From: a virus
IMG/VR virus record: IMGVR_UViG_3300033144_000144
Location: 1-61,941 of that record
DNA length: 61,941 nt
Strand: one strand, 5' to 3'
Numbering within the stretch: the first letter of the stretch is position 1; each line of letters opens with the position of its first letter. This document shows, piece after piece, positions 1-6,573 of this stretch. Below the pieces are notes generated by a model. The model was given only the letters and a program-made list of their open reading frames with translations, did no database searches and was not told the origin of the DNA. The position numbers and the translations under genes were made by a program.

Positions 1-114
1 CCTCCTGAAAGTCTAATGTTTTGATCATCAATAACCTCAAGAACCCAATAAGCCTCTCCGTCTGTTGTATTATATACAATTGCTCCTGGATTAATTCCAG
101 CTGCCTCCAAACCT
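1..114. repeat. Terminal direct repeat (left copy)
   Basis: These 114 bases are identical to 61828-61941. A perfect repeat at both ends of an assembled contig, with one reading frame continuing across it, shows that the sequence closes into a circle of 61,827 bp. It is most simply an assembly overlap from a circular or circularly permuted genome. A true short terminal repeat of the packaged DNA is less likely because the repeat lies inside a coding region. Confidence 0.95.
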
Positions 115-263
115 CCAGATGCTACAGTAGCTAAATCTGCTTTAGTGAAGTCACCTGTTTCGTTTGCAAGTGATAGTATTAATGAATTTGGATCAGGGAT
201 TCTAACTTCATCACTTGGGATGACAGCTAATGCCTGTGCGTAATTTAACTTTTGATATGCCAT
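1..263 (-). CDS. Virion-type protein, N-terminal part (continues at 61533-61827)
   Basis: The start ATG is at 261-263 and the frame runs leftwards off position 1. Because bases 1-114 repeat 61828-61941, it resumes at 61827 and stops at 61533, giving one 185-residue protein split by the contig ends. This part holds the N-terminus (MAYQKLNYAQALAVIPSDEV). Neither end has a signal peptide or membrane segment. The C-terminal part carries a short beta-rich segment resembling segments in several virion proteins of this genome, so a structural role is inferred. It is transcribed with the basic small-protein and lysis genes around it. The family is not recognised. Confidence 0.85.
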   Translation of the reverse strand, partial: MAYQKLNYAQALAVIPSDEVRIPDPNSLILSLANETGDFTKADLATVASGGLEAAGINPGAIVYNTTDGEAYWVLEVIDDQNIRLSG

Positions 264-269
264 TTTTAT

Positions 270-437
270 TTATTTATTATAAGGAAAGGCTCTGTTCAAG
301 CTATCTCTTCTCTTTCCACAACCACAGTCTTTACCAGTAGCTTTTGATACAGTATCAACTACTTTCTTTATTCCAGTTGCGGTAGTGAACTTCTCTATTG
401 AATCTCCTAACCCTCTTGATGTTTTAGTTCGTTTCAT
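270..437 (-). CDS. Small Cys/Lys-rich protein, 55 aa
   Basis: This 55-residue ORF follows the junction gene with a 6-nt gap. Its start ATG overlaps the stop of the upstream gene (TCA at 434-436), a translational-coupling arrangement that supports it being real. The C-terminal half has the motif DCGCGKRRDSLN, which resembles short Cys-rich tails I associate with small late proteins of Bacteroidetes phages. The function is unknown. The paired cysteines could bind metal, but this is inference. Confidence 0.75.
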   Translation of the reverse strand: MKRTKTSRGLGDSIEKFTTATGIKKVVDTVSKATGKDCGCGKRRDSLNRAFPYNK

Positions 438-574
438 TTTTTACAAGTACATAATTTATTAGGACAAGAATCTACACTGAACATTAACTTTCCAATAAGC
501 CAATTCCATCCACATTGAAACTTGCACCATACGGATTGCATCCACAATCCTATTTTAACAAATAGTTTTCCCAT
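434..574 (-). CDS. Small Trp/Cys-rich protein, 46 aa
   Basis: A 46-residue ORF starting at ATG 572-574 and ending 434-436, overlapping the next gene by 4 nt (ATGA). It is unusually rich in Trp (4) and Cys (5), with a C-terminal CPNKLCTCKK that could be a small metal-binding or disulfide cluster. The N-terminal 35 residues are hydrophobic (GKLFVKIGLW) and may associate with the membrane. It lies in the late lysis/small-protein cluster. No family is recognised. Confidence 0.65.
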   Translation of the reverse strand: MGKLFVKIGLWMQSVWCKFQCGWNWLIGKLMFSVDSCPNKLCTCKK

Positions 575-578
575 AATT

Positions 579-779
579 TTATCTTTTATATCCTTTAACA
601 GAGCCTTTCTTATTTCTACATCCCTTGCCGCTCTTGAGACTTCTTGAACAAATGTTTGCTAACTTTTGTCCAACTCTTGCTCCTTTATTAGCTCTTCTTT
701 TTGCTTTACGCATTGCTCGTCTTCCGTATCCTCCTCCTGAAGGTGTGGCTGCTAAAGGGATTGACTCTCTAAACTCCAT
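579..779 (-). CDS. Small basic protein, 66 aa
   Basis: The start is taken at ATG 777-779 (MEFRESIPLAATPSGGGYG), because the longer frame would run into the gene upstream and the 1-nt gap to the next CDS is typical of this operon. Residues 20-66 are dominated by Lys and Arg (GRRAMRKAKRRANKGARVG), ending in GKGCRNKKGSVKGYKR. Such a charge suggests DNA or RNA binding, for example condensing the packaged genome. That is inference from composition only. Confidence 0.75.
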   Translation of the reverse strand: MEFRESIPLAATPSGGGYGRRAMRKAKRRANKGARVGQKLANICSRSLKSGKGCRNKKGSVKGYKR

Positions 780-780
780 A

Positions 781-987
781 TTATTTTTTTGTTTTACAAC
801 CAAAGTTGTTGGCATAGTTCGCCATTTTAACTACTCTATCAGAATACTTGTCAGTCTTTTTCATAACAGCAGAAGCTGCACTACAAGCATCTTTGAATCC
901 ATTAGACTTAGCCCACTTAGTAAAATCACCCTGGCGAGACTTTTTAATCTCAGGAAACTTTTGTTTTGTTTTTCCTTTGTAAGCCAT
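781..987 (-). CDS. Small basic protein, 68 aa
   Basis: A 68-residue Lys-rich protein with a pattern of Lys, Ser and aromatic residues, including DFTKWAKSNGFKDAC. It overlaps the preceding gene by one base (ATG at 985-987, stop of the upstream gene at 987). The central AASAVMKKTDKYSDRVVK stretch is predicted helical. It belongs to the run of tiny basic late proteins between 59.4 kb and 1.9 kb. No named family is recognised. Confidence 0.75.
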   Translation of the reverse strand: MAYKGKTKQKFPEIKKSRQGDFTKWAKSNGFKDACSAASAVMKKTDKYSDRVVKMANYANNFGCKTKK

Positions 988-1205
988 TACTTTCTAATTG
1001 CAGATCCGATCTTTTTCTTCACATTATTAATGCACTCGTAAGACATATTGTGATCTCCACCATATGCATGACCGTAATCTTTTTTAGACATTGCTTTAGA
1101 CTCATCTCTTCTTGCTTTGAAAGACTGAGACTTCTTTCCGTTCTTAGCTCCCAAAGACTCATCAAGTCTTGAGTTGTAACCTTGCTTTTTAGATTTTTTA
1201 TACAT
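987..1205 (-). CDS. Small basic protein, 72 aa
   Basis: A 72-residue protein beginning MYKKSKKQGYNSRLDESLG, with the central SFKARRDESKAMSKKDYGHAYGGDHNMSYE and a basic tail. The start ATG at 1203-1205 lies about 24 nt from a good TATCTTTG promoter box (1229-1236), so this is probably the first gene of a short transcript that runs into the junction region. The sequence resembles small late proteins of marine Bacteroidetes phages. Function unknown. Confidence 0.8.
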   Translation of the reverse strand: MYKKSKKQGYNSRLDESLGAKNGKKSQSFKARRDESKAMSKKDYGHAYGGDHNMSYECINNVKKKIGSAIRK

Positions 1206-1228
1206 GATAATTAATTTTTAATATTTCA

Positions 1229-1236
1229 CAAAGATA
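1229..1236 (-). promoter_or_regulatory. Candidate Bacteroidetes-type promoter (-7 box)
   Basis: TATCTTTG on the minus strand matches the Bacteroidetes -7 consensus TAnnTTTG. It lies in the gap between two minus-strand genes, 24 nt before the ATG at 1205. No clear -33 TTG is visible at the expected spacing. Confidence 0.6.
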
Positions 1237-1251
1237 ATAATATTTTAAAGA

Positions 1252-1920
1252 CTATCCCCAGGTCTGATCCCAGCGTCTTAGCCCAGCTCTTTCTAATGCT
1301 TTAGCTCTGTTCTTCTTTCTTCTTTTGTTACCTCTTTTGTATCTACTCTCAGCCATATCCTCCCTCATGTTTGCTCTCTTGATTCTTCTTTCAGATGCTT
1401 TGTTAACCATCTTCATTCTTTTAGCACCCCTATCTTTAATCCTGTTTTCTGTCTTAGCTGCTCTACTTGCTGCTTTATCCATAGTCTTCATAGACTTACC
1501 AGCAACCTTCTTTTGTTTATCAGCTAACTTTTGCTTTCTTTTTTCAGAAGAGGTTTTGTTAATTTTGCTTTGAATCTTATCGTATTTAGCAATTGCTTTT
1601 GAAGCAGCATTACCAGCTTTCTTTTCAAAACGAGATTTACTCTTTTCAAGTTTAGCAGCCTGAGATTTTTTGTTTGCCCTATTCTTTTCTATATTCTTAT
1701 TAGCAGCCTTTACCCTTCTTGAAACAGCATCTCCTTTTGATTTAATGTTTCTTTTATCAGCGGCAATCTGTTTATTAGTTCTGTTCTTTCTAATTTTAGA
1801 TTGTCTTCTTGCAATCTTCTCATCTCTAACAGGATCTAAACTGGATGGTCTTTTAGCCCTAACTCTTTTGTGTTTTGAGTCTGGGCCAATATACTTCTTC
1901 CTTTTCTTATCTTCAGGCAT
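1252..1920 (-). CDS. Highly basic, Lys/Arg-rich protein (histone- or protamine-like composition)
   Basis: A 222-residue protein starting at MPEDKKRKKY (ATG 1918-1920). A longer frame starts 13 codons upstream but would overlap the promoter box, so it is rejected. Lys and Arg make up roughly a third or more of the residues along the whole length, alternating with Ala, Ser and Asn (for example AASRAAKTENRIKDRGAKRM, KKSQAAKLEKSKSRFEKK). Most of it should be a continuous positively charged helix. No catalytic motif is present. The composition suggests nucleic-acid binding or condensation inside the virion (inference). It is divergently transcribed from the winged-helix gene at 1970. Confidence 0.8.
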   Translation of the reverse strand: MPEDKKRKKYIGPDSKHKRVRAKRPSSLDPVRDEKIARRQSKIRKNRTNKQIAADKRNIKSKGDAVSRRVKAANKNIEKNRANKKSQAAKLEKSKSRFEKKAGNAASKAIAKYDKIQSKINKTSSEKRKQKLADKQKKVAGKSMKTMDKAASRAAKTENRIKDRGAKRMKMVNKASERRIKRANMREDMAESRYKRGNKRRKKNRAKALERAGLRRWDQTWG

Positions 1921-1941
1921 ATCTTTTAATTTTGTACTTTC

Positions 1942-1957
1942 GTATCCACAAAGATAC
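1942..1957 (-). promoter_or_regulatory. Divergent promoter/operator with inverted repeat
   Basis: The 49-nt gap between divergent genes holds TATCTTTG (minus strand, 1949-1956), a perfect TAnnTTTG -7 box for the basic-protein gene. It sits inside a small inverted repeat, GTATC (1942-1946) and GATAC (1953-1957) separated by 6 nt. The divergent winged-helix protein could bind here (inference). On the plus strand, TACTTTCG at 1935-1942 is a one-mismatch -7 box. Confidence 0.5.
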
Positions 1958-1969
1958 AAATTAAATTTA

Positions 1970-2440
1970 ATGCAAAATATAGTACGAAAGAACTACGATA
2001 GAGTTCAGCCCTCCCATGATTATATGAAGTATTGGAGGGTGATAAGGTATTGGGCTAAAGCCAAATACAAGGTCGGAACTCCAGACATTGATATGCTATT
2101 TTTTCTATATAGCGAACAGATATTCAATAAGACAAAGTTTAAAGAATTCGAAGAATGCATGTCTTGGGATGAACCCAGATTCCATAGGCTTCTAAAAGAA
2201 GGATGGATACATATATGGAGAAAGAGAAACGGTAGCGAAGCTACCTTGTACGAATTATCCTACAAAGGAAAGAGACTTGTCAATACTTTATATAAGAAAC
2301 TTAATGGAGAAGAAATAGGGGAGAACCCAAGAGTTAACCCCCTATTTAGAAATGATGCATCTTATATGGATAAGATATATCGGAATATGATTATAGAGAT
2401 GAATCAGTTTATAAAACAACAACGACATCTCTCTCAGTGA
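1970..2440 (+). CDS. Winged-helix (MarR-like) DNA-binding protein
   Basis: A 156-residue protein with the start at ATG 1970 (MQNIVRKNYDRVQ). The open frame extends further left, but only as a shadow of the basic-protein gene. After a basic N-terminus, residues about 35-115 look like a MarR-type winged helix: LFFLYSEQIFNKTKFKEFEEC, a recognition-helix region with EPRFHRLLKEGWIHIWRKR, then a beta wing (SEATLYELSYKGKRLVNTLY). The run ELSYKGKRLV is typical of the wing and final helix of this fold. It is the only plus-strand gene in the 1-5 kb region and is divergent from a late gene, so a transcription-switch role is plausible. Its 3' end overlaps groES tail to tail by 32 nt. Confidence 0.8.
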   Translation: MQNIVRKNYDRVQPSHDYMKYWRVIRYWAKAKYKVGTPDIDMLFFLYSEQIFNKTKFKEFEECMSWDEPRFHRLLKEGWIHIWRKRNGSEATLYELSYKGKRLVNTLYKKLNGEEIGENPRVNPLFRNDASYMDKIYRNMIIEMNQFIKQQRHLSQ

Positions 2441-2666
2441 TAACCATATAAGGATTATCCTCGATCAACATCTCGTGTCCAGATGATTTATCATAATAGA
2501 TAATATCACCTTCGTTTATAACACTCACATCTGTACCTGACTTAATTACCTCACCCTTACGATATCTAAAGTCCGATGCGTCTTGTGCTGAAAGCAAAAG
2601 ACCTGATTCGGTTTTTAGTTCTTCTTTAATGGTTTTGATAATAATGTATTTACCTATTGGTTTCAT
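2409..2666 (-). CDS. groES: GroES-like co-chaperonin (Cpn10)
   Basis: An 85-residue protein, slightly shorter than bacterial GroES (about 97). It begins MKPIGKYIIIKTIKEELKTESGLLL, matching the Cpn10 first strand and the start of the mobile loop. It continues with the conserved beta-barrel pattern GEVIKSGTDVSVINEGDIIYYDKSSGHEM and a final EDNPYMVITERDVVVVL. The protein would cap the chaperonin and bind it through the mobile loop. The mobile loop is short. Its ATG overlaps the groEL stop (ATGA), so the pair is translationally coupled in the unusual order groEL then groES. Confidence 0.9.
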   Translation of the reverse strand: MKPIGKYIIIKTIKEELKTESGLLLSAQDASDFRYRKGEVIKSGTDVSVINEGDIIYYDKSSGHEMLIEDNPYMVITERDVVVVL

Positions 2667-4321
2667 CTTTCAGCTCTTTTATGTGTAACGATTGCATTAG
2701 TAGTTAAGATAGTTGTGGCTACACTAATAGCATTCATCAATGCGTTCTTAGTTACTTTGGCTGGATCTACAATCCCCATCTCAATCATATCTCCATACTC
2801 TTGTTTAAACACATCGTATCCTTTTGTATTGAATGCTGGGTATGGTGCATTTTCGAAATCACCAAAAGCTCTCTCATCATATATCTCTTTCAATACTTCA
2901 TCTTCATCTAATCCAGCGTTCTTAAGTATTTGTTGAAGTGGTGCTTTAAGTGCTTCTCGAATAATCATTTCAGTAGCCTGGTCTTCTGCAATAGTTTCAT
3001 CTGTTGCATCTTCACAATTACAACCGAAGTGACGGTGTATATCATATAAGAATAATCCGCCTCCAGGCAGAATGCCTTCTTGTAGTGCGGAACGCACTGC
3101 ACACACCGAGTCATCGACTCGGTCAAATTTTTCTTTTTGCTCTATATCTGAGTTAGCTCCAACATATATACAACCAATACCTCCAGCCAAACTCGCAATC
3201 CTTTCGTTGATAAACTCTTTCTCATGTTTAGCTGTGGTATTATCTTGTTGAACTTTTAGTTCTGCAATTCTATTAGTTATCTCTTCTGACTGATCTCCAT
3301 CTTTTATAATTACTGTATTTGTTTTACCTACAATAATCTTATCTGCAAAACCTAAATCGTCTGCTGTGATTAAAGATAAATCATCTCCAGTCTTTTCAGA
3401 AAAGTATTTAGCCCCAATAGCTAAAGCAATATCTTGCATAAGCTCGTGAGTCTTATATCCAAATGAAGGCGGTAGTATATTACAGAACTTCAAACCATTA
3501 CGAGCAACATTAGCTGCCAGTGTATTAATTACATTACCAGAACATGTTCCTATGATAAGTAACTTTTCTCCAGCATTGATAATTGGTTTTAGAATATTTT
3601 CGATTTGAAGGATATTGTTAATCTCAGTATCACATACTAATACTCTAACACCCTCCATGATACACTCATCTTTTCTCTGGTCATTAATAAACAATGGTGA
3701 AGTATAACCTCTATCGATTCGAATACCGTTGGTAACTTCAGAGTAAGTTTCATCTGTTTGAGATCTTTCAACTGTTACTATTCCATCTTGACCAACTTGC
3801 TTATATGCATCAGCAATAATTTTACCTAAATCAAAATCATTGTTAGCAGAGATAGAAGCAATGTGATATAACATATCATCGGTAACCTCAACTGAGCGTT
3901 CTTTAATCTTTTTAAGAATAATTTCAGAGTCATACTTAATTCCATTAATTACCTCCCACACATTGTGATGAGGTTGTATCCATTTTAGTCCAGCCTTTAC
4001 AAAAGCCTCAGCTAATACAATAGCAGTAGTTGTTCCATCTCCAGCTACATTAGCTGTTTTCTCAGATGCTTGTTTAATCATTCTAACCGCAAGGTTCTCA
4101 ATTGGATCATCGAGATGAATTGACTTAGCTACAGTAACTCCATCTTTGGTAACTGTTAATCCTTGTAAATGGTCTGGTGATTCTACCAACACTGTTTTAC
4201 CTCGTGGCCCAAGTGTTGATTTAACTGCTTTAGAGATTTTAGTTATTCCGCTGATTAACTTCTCTCTTGCCTCCTTATCAAAAGTAAGGTCTTTTGGAAT
4301 GTATCCTTGTTCTGCATTCAT
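2663..4321 (-). CDS. groEL: GroEL chaperonin (Cpn60)
   Basis: A 552-residue full-length group I chaperonin. Visible hallmarks: TLGPRGKTV (36-44), TKDGVTVAKSI (58-68), the ATP-site GDGTTTA (94-100), RVDDSVCAVRSALQEGILPGGG near residues 400-425, which keeps the catalytic Asp, and GIVDPAKVTKNAL near the C-terminus with the Asp that contacts adenine. The C-terminal Gly-Gly-Met repeats of bacterial GroEL are absent; the chain ends THKRAER. ATP-driven folding with the adjacent GroES is expected, probably of phage capsid or tail proteins (inference). A TAnnTTTG promoter box and one arm of a repeat module lie directly upstream. Confidence 0.95.
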   Translation of the reverse strand: MNAEQGYIPKDLTFDKEAREKLISGITKISKAVKSTLGPRGKTVLVESPDHLQGLTVTKDGVTVAKSIHLDDPIENLAVRMIKQASEKTANVAGDGTTTAIVLAEAFVKAGLKWIQPHHNVWEVINGIKYDSEIILKKIKERSVEVTDDMLYHIASISANNDFDLGKIIADAYKQVGQDGIVTVERSQTDETYSEVTNGIRIDRGYTSPLFINDQRKDECIMEGVRVLVCDTEINNILQIENILKPIINAGEKLLIIGTCSGNVINTLAANVARNGLKFCNILPPSFGYKTHELMQDIALAIGAKYFSEKTGDDLSLITADDLGFADKIIVGKTNTVIIKDGDQSEEITNRIAELKVQQDNTTAKHEKEFINERIASLAGGIGCIYVGANSDIEQKEKFDRVDDSVCAVRSALQEGILPGGGLFLYDIHRHFGCNCEDATDETIAEDQATEMIIREALKAPLQQILKNAGLDEDEVLKEIYDERAFGDFENAPYPAFNTKGYDVFKQEYGDMIEMGIVDPAKVTKNALMNAISVATTILTTNAIVTHKRAER

Positions 4322-4353
4322 AAGAAATATATTTAATTTAAATTAATTATGGG

Positions 4354-4361
4354 CAAAGATA
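4354..4361 (-). promoter_or_regulatory. Candidate promoter of groEL-groES
   Basis: TATCTTTG on the minus strand matches TAnnTTTG, 33 nt before the groEL ATG. Upstream, TTGACAC units of the repeat module (4376-4390) place a TTG 18 nt from the box. This could act as the -33 element and would make the repeats an operator of this promoter. Confidence 0.6.
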
Positions 4362-4375
4362 CTAAAAAAATATTT

Positions 4376-4480
4376 GTGTCAATGTGTCAATGTTTTTTTA
4401 TTTATAGACTATATATATTCTATTACTATATATTATTTTTTTATTTATAAAATATTAGATTTCGTTGACACTTCGACACT
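4376..4480. repeat. Inverted iteron module 1 with AT-rich core
   Basis: The left arm is GTGTCAAT twice in tandem (4376-4391, period 8). TATAGACTAT follows at 4403-4412. After a 74-nt spacer that is almost entirely A/T comes the inverted right arm TTGACACT-TCGACACT (4465-4480). A further single GTGTCAA lies at 4518-4524. The same layout with almost the same spacings occurs at 13840-13943. Inverted iterons around an AT-rich core suggest a replication origin or a shared operator. Confidence 0.75.
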
Positions 4481-4550
4481 AATTAATATAAGTAACTATA
4501 AATGAGTAACTTACAAAGTGTCAATAAAAACAGGGCTTAACACTGTATAT

Positions 4551-4584
4551 AAAAAAAAGAGGCTACCTCTCAGTAAACCTCTCT
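4551..4584 (-). terminator. Rho-independent terminator
   Basis: On the minus strand an AGAGG...CCTCT hairpin (with two alternative upstream AGAGG copies) is followed by a run of eight T (plus-strand A run 4551-4558). It lies 25 nt beyond the stop of the 66-aa gene at 4609 and would stop that transcript before the groEL control region. Confidence 0.7.
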
Positions 4585-4608
4585 TACAACAGAACAAATG
4601 GGATTTCT

Positions 4609-4809
4609 TTAGAACTTAAATATCTTCTTATGTTCTTTACGCATCTCAGCTCTTTCAATACCGTCAGCGATTTTATCTATTTCATATTGCTTCTTCATTT
4701 GATTTCTATACATCGAAGCCTCTTGGATTCCAGTCATACCAACTGGGCGATCATTAATTAATCTTCCGTTCTTAATTCTTAATCCGTCCATGTCTGCGTA
4801 CTTTTTCAT
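4609..4809 (-). CDS. Small protein of unknown function, 66 aa
   Basis: A 66-residue hydrophilic protein (MKKYADMDGLRIKNGRLIND...), with a predicted helical, charged C-terminal half (IERAEMRKEHKKIF). It has its own TATCTTTG box 16 nt upstream and a hairpin terminator downstream, so it forms a single-gene transcript. That placement supports it being real. No domain is recognised. Confidence 0.75.
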   Translation of the reverse strand: MKKYADMDGLRIKNGRLINDRPVGMTGIQEASMYRNQMKKQYEIDKIADGIERAEMRKEHKKIFKF

Positions 4810-4824
4810 ATCGTTTATTTTTTA

Positions 4825-4832
4825 CAAAGATA
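4825..4832 (-). promoter_or_regulatory. Candidate promoter (-7 box)
   Basis: TATCTTTG on the minus strand lies 16 nt before the ATG at 4809. The predicted transcript would have only about a 10-nt leader. No convincing -33 element is seen. Confidence 0.55.
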
Positions 4833-4993
4833 TAAAAATTTTTTAGATGTCTGGGGGCTGAGGGTTATATGTCATCATACATTGCGTTGTGCGTTTAGAA
4901 AACAAAAAAAAATTTGCACCCCCCCCTAACCAAATCGGTTCACCTTGTCCAAATGTTTTGGCTTTTTTTCCAGCTGGGCTGGATGGCTACCTC

Positions 4994-5060
4994 TGTCCAG
5001 TTAGATAGGTGTACCAGTTACCCTTGTCCAGTTGTCGTTGTCCAGTTAAGTTGTCCAGTT
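4994..5060. repeat. Cluster of TGTCCAGTT repeats in the early control region
   Basis: TGTCCAGTT occurs four times in 67 nt (4994-5002, 5025-5033, 5039-5047, 5052-5060), with near copies at 4945-4952 and 5011-5019. The whole 4833-5258 stretch lacks a convincing gene. It also contains small hairpins (CCAAA-TGT-TTTGG followed by a T run at about 4949-4969, and CCAGC-TGG-GCTGG next to it). It lies upstream of the early promoter, so protein-binding sites or a structured regulatory segment are plausible. Confidence 0.5.
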
Positions 5061-5258
5061 AAGCTACCTTCCCCCATCTGACCAGTAAGGATAAGACAAA
5101 TGCTCACTTTGAATAGACAAAGAGAGATGTCTTATAACCCCTGACCGAGAGCCATAATGCGTAAACAAAACAAAAAAGTTATCAACAATCTAACTGACTG
5201 ATAATCACTGACATTACATATTGAATTTGTATGGGACAATGTATTCAACAAGTATTTG

Positions 5259-5290
5259 TTTGTCTATGTCATAGAATTAGACTATCTTTA
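5259..5290 (+). promoter_or_regulatory. Candidate early promoter
   Basis: TTTG at 5259-5262 and TATCTTTA at 5283-5290 are separated by exactly 20 nt. This fits the Bacteroidetes -33/-7 layout with one mismatch in the -7 box. The spacing is identical to the second plus-strand promoter at 11183-11214. The first early ATG is 36 nt downstream at 5326. Confidence 0.65.
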
Positions 5291-5325
5291 CACTGAATTT
5301 AAACATTAAACAAACACAAATTATT

Positions 5326-5583
5326 ATGAAAAATTACGAAAAAGCATTCGAAGAATTGAGAAAATTGAACATAGCTGTCCAGCGTAACTGGGGCGATGAC
5401 AAGGTACACGAAGACAGAGGTTACTTCTGGATATGGTGCGAAGGCATCACTGATGAAACCAGTTATCACATCGACTACTGGAACAGATTCGAAGGTAGCG
5501 AAAAGGTTCAGTCGATACTGGAGAAGCACGACCTATATTTCGAATGGGAGAATAGTGCAGTAGCATCAATCTACGATGCATAA
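5326..5583 (+). CDS. Early protein of unknown function, 85 aa
   Basis: This is the first gene after the early promoter. Its 85 residues include many Trp, Tyr and acidic residues (RGYFWIWCEGITDETSYHIDYWNRFEGSE). No signal peptide or membrane segment is present. The stop codon (5581-5583) is followed after one base by hammerhead ribozyme 1. Position and composition suggest a small host-takeover or anti-defence protein, but there is no direct evidence for that role. Confidence 0.8.
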   Translation: MKNYEKAFEELRKLNIAVQRNWGDDKVHEDRGYFWIWCEGITDETSYHIDYWNRFEGSEKVQSILEKHDLYFEWENSAVASIYDA

Positions 5584-5584
5584 A

Positions 5585-5638
5585 GGCAATCTGATGAGAC
5601 CTGAATGGTCGAAACTGGAGGAGACTCCAGTCATTGTC
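5585..5638 (+). ncRNA. Type I hammerhead ribozyme 1
   Basis: Stem I is GGCAAT (5585-5590) with ATTGTC (5633-5638). The core CTGATGA is at 5591-5597. Stem II is GACC/GGTC with loop TGAAT (5598-5610), followed by GAAA at 5611-5614. Stem III is CTGGAG-GAGA-CTCCAG (5615-5630) with a GNRA tetraloop. The TC at 5631-5632 completes the cleavage site, so the cut is expected after C5632. All invariant core positions (CUGANGA, GAA, A-U closing pair, H17=C) are present. The ribozyme starts one base after the upstream stop and its cut leaves a 30-nt leader before ATG 5663. Confidence 0.9.
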
Positions 5639-5662
5639 AAACAAAATTTAAACGAAATTATT

Positions 5663-5899
5663 ATGAATTTAATTGCAAAAAATCCCAAGCATCAAACGAT
5701 GGTTAACCGATGTGTTAACTGGTTAAAAAAGTACAATGAGTACAACACACAAAGAGACATTGCTGATGGCAATGGAGATGAAAAGCAGTATGCTAAATGG
5801 GACAAGAAATGCATCAAAGCATTCGATATGTACCTTGAGTACCTATCTGAATTACCGAAGAGAGAGGTAACTCAAATCGAGAAATCAGAATTATATTAA
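5663..5899 (+). CDS. Early protein of unknown function, 78 aa
   Basis: The start is set at ATG 5663 (MNLIAKNPKHQTMVNRC). The open frame extends back to 5576, but that extension is the hammerhead ribozyme sequence and the upstream gene end. The chosen start has the A/T-rich leader typical of this phage. The 78 residues are mostly helical and charged (VNWLKKYNEYNTQRDIADGNGDEKQYAKWDKK). No family is recognised. Confidence 0.75.
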   Translation: MNLIAKNPKHQTMVNRCVNWLKKYNEYNTQRDIADGNGDEKQYAKWDKKCIKAFDMYLEYLSELPKREVTQIEKSELY

Positions 5900-5919
5900 T
5901 CACTAAAAATCACACAGAA

Positions 5920-6492
5920 ATGAACACACAAAATTTGAATTTAATCGCAACTCAGCTGAAGGTAACTCAGCTGGTGAACCAGTACCACAAAGTGTACAAA
6001 GCTACACTGGAGAAGAATCTGAACGATAAACCAATCAAGAACGATGGCTGGGATTCTATGCAAGAGAGAGAAGAACAAGTATCTTACAAGTTAGGTAACA
6101 AGTTTTATCCGAAGTTAAGAATGATACTGGAAGAGGTAGGTATCTCAAATGATATGGCTACCACCATCGGACATCTGTTACTGGACGAGCCAAGTAAGGA
6201 ACACTGGACAATAATCAAGTCTTTCTTTGAGCCAATTGAATTCATCAGTGAGGATGAAATCAATAGATCTATAGAAAAGCATAATGGGTACACTAACATT
6301 GAGACCTACAGACTATGTCTGATACTGGATAACATTGTTATGAAACATAATGCTATGCACTACTTTTTCGAGTACCTCCAGCAAGGAGAATTCACTGAAA
6401 AAGACTACCATAAAATTAACTGGAACGAGGTTAATGAGAGGTATTTAGAACAACATATGGATATTAACTATGATAACATCCTGAATCGATAA
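5920..6492 (+). CDS. Early protein of unknown function, 190 aa
   Basis: 190 residues, soluble, predicted mainly helical (QLKVTQLVNQYHKVYKATLE near the N-terminus and EEVGISNDMATTIGHLLLDEPSKEHW in the middle). No catalytic signature is visible. The stop at 6490-6492 is immediately followed by hammerhead ribozyme 2, which begins at 6493. Confidence 0.85.
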   Translation: MNTQNLNLIATQLKVTQLVNQYHKVYKATLEKNLNDKPIKNDGWDSMQEREEQVSYKLGNKFYPKLRMILEEVGISNDMATTIGHLLLDEPSKEHWTIIKSFFEPIEFISEDEINRSIEKHNGYTNIETYRLCLILDNIVMKHNAMHYFFEYLQQGEFTEKDYHKINWNEVNERYLEQHMDINYDNILNR

Positions 6493-6555
6493 ATACTCTG
6501 ATGAGCAACACTGGAAGGTGGCGAAACTTCCCCAGTCAGCTGGGGGAGTCAGTAT
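6493..6555 (+). ncRNA. Type I hammerhead ribozyme 2
   Basis: Stem I is ATACT (6493-6497) with AGTAT (6551-6555). CTGATGA is at 6498-6504. Stem II (6505-6522) pairs GC-CAC with GTG-GC around an AA bulge, followed by GAAA at 6523-6526. Stem III is nine pairs, CTTCCCCAG with CTGGGGGAG, around loop TCAG (6527-6548). TC is at 6549-6550 with the cut expected after C6550, leaving a 23-nt leader before ATG 6574. Compared with copy 1 nearly every helix base differs while pairing is kept. Confidence 0.9.
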
Positions 6556-6573
6556 AAACTAAATAATATAAAA

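Noticed and set aside
1670-1969. Long N-terminal extension of the winged-helix protein
   Set aside because: It is the antisense of the highly basic Lys/Arg-rich gene and reads as hydrophobic Leu/Phe-rich shadow sequence.
4376-4524. CRISPR array or transposon ends
   Set aside because: Units are only 7-8 bp, without regular long spacers, and no cas or transposase gene is present; an iteron or operator explanation fits better.
4949-4969. Plus-strand terminator CCAAA-TGT-TTTGG with a T run
   Set aside because: Only five A/T-rich pairs and no gene ends upstream on the plus strand; noted but not called.
4841-5258. Small protein gene in the early control region
   Set aside because: No frame longer than a few dozen codons with a sensible start or composition on either strand.
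5576-5662. N-terminal extension of the 78-aa gene from ATG 5576
   Set aside because: The stretch is the end of the upstream gene plus hammerhead ribozyme 1; the ATG at 5663 with an A/T-rich leader fits the other genes.
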